Source: Treponema sp.
GTDB lineage: Bacteria; Spirochaetota; Spirochaetia; Treponematales; Breznakiellaceae
Reading direction: 5' to 3'
Assembly (NCBI GenBank): GCA_009785545.1
Contig: WQWD01000065.1
Span: forward strand, 1 to 9,955
DNA length: 9,955 nt
Under the pieces are notes generated by a model. That model did not search any database and was not told the origin of the DNA. It saw only the letters and a list, made by a program, of their open reading frames with translations. This document shows positions 6,410-9,955 of this stretch, in pieces. The translations under genes and the position numbers were made by a program. The stretch's first letter is position 1. Each line of letters opens with the position of its first letter.

Positions 6410-7597
6410 TTAAGCCGCATCGATTCTGGAACCTAGCTTCCTTCCTCTTTTTTCGTTCAGGCTCCAAACCTGTTTCAAAACCAAGGCTACGGCATTCCAG
6501 TGGTGATAAGGAACGATTTGCCCCACAGTTGTTTCACGATACAATGCCCACGCAAGCGGTTTATTTTCCACAAGCGGGACTTCATGTTGATTTGCAATTT
6601 CCCTAATCCTCGCCGACATTTCGTCTTCGCCGATTGCCACAACCATCGGACCTTCCATGGATTTTGAATCATATTCCAAAGCGATGGCAAGGTGAGTCGG
6701 GTTTGTTATTACAACATCAGCTTTGGGAACCGCTGTTGCAACACTTTGTTTTAACAATTCTCTAAAACGAGCTTTTATCCTGTGTTGCACTTCAGGATCG
6801 GAATTAGCCTGTTTAAATTCTTCTTTTACTTCACGCTGAGTCATCATGTGCCGTTTCTTAAAACGCCAACGCTGAAAATAAACATCCGCAATCGAAAGAA
6901 CGATTAACACAACCGCAACTACAAGCATCATTCTTATAGCAATGCTTGCTACTACTGTAAGGCCTGTATAAGGATCGGCTATTATAAGATTATGAAGCAT
7001 TGGGATATTAGCGCTAATAAATGAAAACGCAATAAATCCGATAATCAAAATTTTTGCCAGAGATTTAAATAAATTAAACCCTCCCTCTGAGGAAAATATC
7101 CGCTTAAAATACTGCCCGAATTTCGGCAATGCTTTGGAAAATTTCGGCACAAGAGGTTTTGTTGTAAACAACCATCCGCCCAACTGCCCCAAGTTGGAAA
7201 ATATTGCGGCAATTACAGCGACAAGCATTATAGGCCACACAAGCCTGACAAAATAAAACATAAAATTAGCCGCAATAATCCCGTCTCTTGTCGGATCGAG
7301 TTCTATCGCTCTGGTAAAGAAAAATCTGATCATTTCGATGCAAGTACGAAGCATCGAAGGAGCAAGAATAAGCAAAACTAAAGCCGGTAAAATTAAACCA
7401 ACCGCACCAGTAAGCTCCTGACTCTTTGCGACTTGCCCTTCTTCCCGCAATTTTTTGATTTTTTGCTCGGTTGGGTCGATTGTCTTTCCGGGCGCATCTT
7501 CGTCATTGTCATCGTCAGAAAACCACTGCAGATCAATCAAGAGCGAACCGTGAATCATCAACCATTCTTCGTTTTTTGAAAATTGTTCTTTGTTCAT
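6410..7597 (-). CDS. flhB: FlhB, export switch protein with NPTH self-cleavage site
   Basis: FlhB sits in the inner membrane beside the export gate and switches export from rod/hook to filament proteins after self-cleavage. The autocatalytic NPTH motif is intact at 299-302 (cut expected between N299 and P300), and the C-terminal cytoplasmic domain continues as expected. The membrane part (about 64-240) has four hydrophobic segments. The typical entry EQKIKKLREEGQVAKSQEL lies at 44-62. At 395 residues it is slightly long, partly from an N-terminal extension (1-20) before the common IDLQWF start-like motif, followed by an acidic DDDNDED stretch (28-34). The ATG overlaps the fliR stop by one base (TAATG), and GGGAGG is 9 nt upstream, so M1 is preferred over M14, which has no clear ribosome site. 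Confidence 0.97.
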   Translation of the reverse strand: MNKEQFSKNEEWLMIHGSLLIDLQWFSDDDNDEDAPGKTIDPTEQKIKKLREEGQVAKSQELTGAVGLILPALVLLILAPSMLRTCIEMIRFFFTRAIELDPTRDGIIAANFMFYFVRLVWPIMLVAVIAAIFSNLGQLGGWLFTTKPLVPKFSKALPKFGQYFKRIFSSEGGFNLFKSLAKILIIGFIAFSFISANIPMLHNLIIADPYTGLTVVASIAIRMMLVVAVVLIVLSIADVYFQRWRFKKRHMMTQREVKEEFKQANSDPEVQHRIKARFRELLKQSVATAVPKADVVITNPTHLAIALEYDSKSMEGPMVVAIGEDEMSARIREIANQHEVPLVENKPLAWALYRETTVGQIVPYHHWNAVALVLKQVWSLNEKRGRKLGSRIDAA

Positions 7598-8469
7598 TAC
7601 AATCCGCCTCCCGTAATTTGTCTGCCGATTGTGATGTAGAGCTGCTGGAATGTATTAAAGCCGGAATCAATCACACGGGTAAAAGCTTCAACCATAAATG
7701 GGAGTGAGACAAAAAGCAGAATAAACGCTGTCATGATTGAAATCGGAAAACCTTCGGAGAGAATGTTAATTTGAGGAGCCGCCTTGGAAATTAATCCCGT
7801 TGTAAGGGATGTTAAAAACAAAGTGCCAAGAATCGGCAGAGCGATAATTATAGCGTCAAGGAACAAACGTGAAAGACCGGAAGCAAGCATCATAATGGCG
7901 TGTTCCCTGCCTTCGATAAGCGAAATAATGTTAACCGTTTGCACCGAACGCCAGAAACCGCCAAGAAACAACTGGTGAAAACCTCCGATTGTAACAAAAA
8001 TCAACATTGCCACTAGATTAAAAAATTGTCCCATAAGAGGATTTTCTATTTGCGCTACAGGATCAAAAGTTTCTGACGCACCAAAACCCATCTGCAAAGT
8101 AAAAAACTGCCCGGCAGTAGAAAAAGTAGCAAAAATAATTGTTAAATAAAATCCGATTATAATACCGATGATTGCTTCTCCGATAATAAGCATGGCAAAA
8201 CGCAGTGAAAAAACCTCATAACGCAAATCACTTAAGGTTCCGCCGGGCATAGTTACAATGCCGCCGGGAGAGTTAGCCGCCATGAATACTTCCGCAGTCG
8301 GAATAACAGCAAAAGTTACAAGCCCGGCTAAAGCCAGCTTGGCAACCAGAGGAATCGCTTCGGAAGAAAGTAACGGAGCAGTCTGAATCATGGCAAGAGC
8401 CCGGGCAGCGATCAGCAAAAACACCGGACCAAAAGCGAGAATGTTATTTAAAATTCCTCCGTCAACCAC
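7597..8469 (-). CDS. fliR: FliR, export-gate channel subunit
   Basis: FliR is a polytopic inner-membrane subunit of the flagellar export channel, where it assembles with FliP and FliQ. The 290-residue product is hydrophobic over most of its length, with segments near 11-32, 40-63, 90-116, 146-172, 203-222 and 242-262. Family-like stretches include GEAIIGIIIGF (97-107) and the GLISKAAPQINILSEGFPI loop (225-243). Length is close to the family norm of about 260. It starts at GTG (8469), supported by AAAGGAAG 5 nt upstream. The first codons read GTG-GTT-GAC. It lies 23 bp after fliQ and overlaps flhB by one base. Nothing looks damaged. Confidence 0.95.
   Translation of the reverse strand: MVDGGILNNILAFGPVFLLIAARALAMIQTAPLLSSEAIPLVAKLALAGLVTFAVIPTAEVFMAANSPGGIVTMPGGTLSDLRYEVFSLRFAMLIIGEAIIGIIIGFYLTIIFATFSTAGQFFTLQMGFGASETFDPVAQIENPLMGQFFNLVAMLIFVTIGGFHQLFLGGFWRSVQTVNIISLIEGREHAIMMLASGLSRLFLDAIIIALPILGTLFLTSLTTGLISKAAPQINILSEGFPISIMTAFILLFVSLPFMVEAFTRVIDSGFNTFQQLYITIGRQITGGGL
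7607..7612 (-). promoter_or_regulatory. Ribosome binding site of flhB inside the end of fliR
   Basis: GGGAGG on the minus strand lies within the last fliR codons, 9 nt before the flhB ATG at 7597. With the TAATG stop/start overlap it implies coupled translation. It supports the long N-terminal form over the in-frame ATG at 7558. Confidence 0.65.
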
Positions 8470-8474
8470 AAAAA

Positions 8475-8482
8475 CTTCCTTT
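8475..8482 (-). promoter_or_regulatory. Ribosome binding site for the GTG start of fliR
   Basis: AAAGGAAG on the minus strand, 5 nt before GTG at 8469. No in-frame ATG lies nearby that would give a FliR with a complete first membrane helix, so the GTG start is well supported. Confidence 0.7.
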
Positions 8483-8492
8483 ATTAATTACT

Positions 8493-8762
8493 TTACCTTG
8501 CCATATCCGGGATTCGACTGAACAAATCCAATGTGTACTCCCCAAGCGCAGTAAACATAAGACCGCCAAGCAAAGCAAGCATAACAAGAATTACAATCAG
8601 CTTCGGCACAAAAGTAAGCGTCTGCTCCTGAATAGATGTCGCCGCCTGCAATATGGCAACGATCAAACCAACCGCCAATGCGGATAACAAAAGCGGAGCC
8701 GCTATCCATAAAACCTGAAAAATACCTCCTTGCAAAAGAGCAACTATTTCACCAATACTCAT
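8493..8762 (-). CDS. fliQ: FliQ, small export-gate channel subunit
   Basis: FliQ is a two-helix membrane protein that packs around the FliP/FliR core of the export gate. The 89-residue length is exactly typical. Two hydrophobic helices span about 15-40 and 51-75, joined by the conserved ATSIQEQTLTFVPK turn (41-54), a hallmark of FliQ and its type III secretion homologues. The ATG at 8762 has AGGTG 4 nt upstream and lies 7 bp after the fliP stop. It is followed by fliR after 23 bp. Confidence 0.96.
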   Translation of the reverse strand: MSIGEIVALLQGGIFQVLWIAAPLLLSALAVGLIVAILQAATSIQEQTLTFVPKLIVILVMLALLGGLMFTALGEYTLDLFSRIPDMAR

Positions 8763-8769
8763 ACTTCAC

Positions 8770-9705
8770 CTACATATTAAAAGAACGAACAATCTGTTCT
8801 GTTAATAATCCCCATCCGTCAACCAGTACAAACAGGATTAATTTGAATGGCATGGAGATCATAACAGGAGGAAGCATGATCATACCCATAGACATAAGAA
8901 TACTCGCCGTTACCATATCGATAACAATAAACGGAATAAACAAAAGTATTCCGATCCTAAACGCTATCGTGAGCTCGTGCAAAATAAAAGCCGGAATTAA
9001 AATATAAGTTGGAATATCGTCTGGGCTTGAAGGACGATCAAGACCCCGCATTGCCATAAAAAGCTCGATATTGCTGTTACGTTGAAAATATCCTTCACGG
9101 CCTTGTATCTCGCGGGACATTTGCATTAACATAAACATTCTTAAAGGAGCTTCGGCTTCTCTGTAAGCCTCTTCCACCGAAAGTACTCCCGCAGAAAGAG
9201 GTGCAATAGAGTTATTATAAATTGTGGTAAATGTCGGCCACATGATAAGTATCGTAAGAAAAAAAGCAATTCCCATAAGCACCTGATTGGGCGGAACCTG
9301 CTGAAGCGAAAGAGCTCGTTTTATAAAATCAAGAACAATAGCAACCCTTAAAAAGCTTGTCATCAAAATGATGATACTCGGCGCTAAAGACAAAACTGTT
9401 AAAAGCAAAAGTAATTGCAAAGAAAACGCTACTTCCTGCCCTGTTTCCGGGTTACGCACCGAAAGATCGATAAACGGAATTGCAGGCGGAGGAGGAGCTC
9501 CGGGCATTCCCACTGTTCCCGGAACCGATACGCCGGGGAAAGGATCAACTTGAGCATTTACTGTTTGGGAAAAAAACAAAGAACCAAGAACAAAAAATAA
9601 AACAAAACATCGCCTTGCAAATTTCGCTGTTTTTATGTCATAACGAATTGCAAATTGCTTCAAAGCAAGGGGAAGTCTGTTTATTGTTAATTGTTCACGG
9701 TTCAT
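8770..9705 (-). CDS. fliP: FliP, export-gate channel subunit with long N-terminal extension
   Basis: FliP builds the core ring of the flagellar export channel. The mature part is clear: SLQLLLLLTVLSLAPSIIILMTSF (95-118), the QQVPPNQVLMGIAFFLT segment (135-151), a periplasmic domain (about 170-230), and the terminal membrane pair IPAFILHELTIAFRIG to SILMSMGMIMLPPVMISMPFK (237-288). At 311 residues it exceeds the usual length of about 245-270. The excess is a 27-residue polar N-terminus, then a signal peptide (about 28-51: RR, hydrophobic core, likely cut after VNA), then a PGAPPPPAIP-rich linker (57-78). The ATG at 9705 has GAGAGGG 9 nt upstream and starts 3 bp after fliO. No downstream ATG would keep the signal peptide, so the extension appears real. 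Its leader resembles the FlhB leader. Confidence 0.95.
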   Translation of the reverse strand: MNREQLTINRLPLALKQFAIRYDIKTAKFARRCFVLFFVLGSLFFSQTVNAQVDPFPGVSVPGTVGMPGAPPPPAIPFIDLSVRNPETGQEVAFSLQLLLLLTVLSLAPSIIILMTSFLRVAIVLDFIKRALSLQQVPPNQVLMGIAFFLTILIMWPTFTTIYNNSIAPLSAGVLSVEEAYREAEAPLRMFMLMQMSREIQGREGYFQRNSNIELFMAMRGLDRPSSPDDIPTYILIPAFILHELTIAFRIGILLFIPFIVIDMVTASILMSMGMIMLPPVMISMPFKLILFVLVDGWGLLTEQIVRSFNM

Positions 9706-9708
9706 TGA

Positions 9709-9955
9709 TCACAGCCCTCTCAATCTTTCACGGCGTTCACGGATGGCGTCAGCACCGGGTGTTTGGGAAGAAGCTTTAACTCCCATGCGGCGTAAAAGCG
9801 ACATAAAATCACCAAAACGAGTGGAGGGATTTTCTACTTTTCTTGAATCGTCAAGCAGCATAGCATCGACAGTTTCTTTGTCTTCGATTTCGCTGATCAA
9901 GTTTACGCCGTTTTCGGCAGCTCCCACAAGCCACACTTTACTTCCGACAGCGACA
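9709..9955 (-). CDS. fliO: FliO (FliZ), export-gate assembly protein, 3' part only
   Basis: The reading frame stays open to the window edge, so only the last 81 residues are visible and the true start lies upstream. The fragment begins VAVGSKVWLVGAAENGVNLI, which fits the small beta-rich soluble domain of FliO (pattern: basic residue, [VL]LVG..E.GV.L[IL]). An acidic segment and a basic tail ending RERRERLRGL follow. FliO is a membrane-anchored helper that stabilises FliP during export-gate assembly. In spirochete literature this gene is often called fliZ. The expected N-terminal membrane helix is outside the window. Identity rests on the motif and on its place 3 bp before fliP. The GTG at 9936 is internal, not a start. 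Confidence 0.82.
   Translation of the reverse strand, partial: VAVGSKVWLVGAAENGVNLISEIEDKETVDAMLLDDSRKVENPSTRFGDFMSLLRRMGVKASSQTPGADAIRERRERLRGL
9715..9721 (-). promoter_or_regulatory. Ribosome binding site of fliP inside the end of fliO
   Basis: GAGAGGG on the minus strand sits in the last fliO codons, 9 nt before the fliP ATG at 9705. It supports the long FliP leader being translated. Confidence 0.65.

Noticed and set aside
5918..6436. 172-codon open frame on the plus strand opposite flhA and the end of flhB
   Set aside because: It lies fully antisense to well-recognised flhA and flhB sequence, its translation is low-complexity (Lys/Thr/Ile/Ser-rich) with no recognisable domain, and the plus strand shows no independent operon structure.
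8636..9007. 123-codon plus-strand frame spanning the fliQ-fliP junction
   Set aside because: It crosses two confident genes on the other strand, and its Ile/Asn/Thr-rich translation is typical of the reverse complement of membrane-protein codons.
8770..9705. Non-flagellar (virulence) type III secretion genes such as sctR/sctS/sctT
   Set aside because: The fliP-fliQ-fliR-flhB-flhA order is followed by flhF, flhG and a flagellar sigma factor, which are specific to flagellar systems.

Overview
The window is a single, densely packed run of flagellar genes, all read from the minus strand. In transcription order (high to low coordinates) it holds the 3' part of fliO, then fliP, fliQ, fliR, flhB, flhA, flhF, flhG, a conserved-looking membrane protein of unknown function, and a sigma-28 (FliA/WhiG-type) sigma factor. 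Recalled from general knowledge, this order (fliO/fliZ-fliP-fliQ-fliR-flhB-flhA-flhF-flhG-hypothetical-sigma28) is the downstream half of the large fla operon of Treponema and related spirochetes. With the roughly 40% GC appearance, the most likely source is a Treponema-like spirochete chromosome. No sequence search could be run, so genus and species are inference.

Layout. Positions 9955 to 7597 encode the export-gate core: FliO (partial), FliP, FliQ, FliR. Positions 7597 to 4261 encode the substrate-specificity switch FlhB and the export-gate platform FlhA. Positions 4254 to 2023 encode the GTPase/ATPase pair FlhF and FlhG, which set flagellar position and number. Positions 2026 to 1073 encode a two-helix membrane protein with a long Pro/Ser/Gly-rich tail and no recognised function. 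Positions 976 to 149 encode the sigma factor that should drive late flagellar genes. Spacing through FlhG and the unknown gene is 4-bp overlap to 23 bp, so all are probably one transcript with coupled translation. Only the sigma gene has a longer leader (96 nt). Positions 1 to 148 are non-coding and hold nested inverted repeats.

How the genes work together. FliP, FliQ and FliR (with FliO as assembly factor) form the membrane channel of the flagellar type III secretion system. FlhA and FlhB join it to dock, energise and order export. FlhF recruits the early basal body to a cell-end site and FlhG limits the number. The sigma factor then switches on late genes once export works. In spirochetes the resulting flagella lie in the periplasm.

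No previously undescribed system is evident: the core is standard flagellar machinery and all genes look intact. The points worth a second look are the nested palindromic repeat at 1-120, the unknown protein between FlhG and the sigma factor, a departure from the usual FlhA family signature, and the unusual, mutually similar N-terminal extensions of FliP and FlhB.
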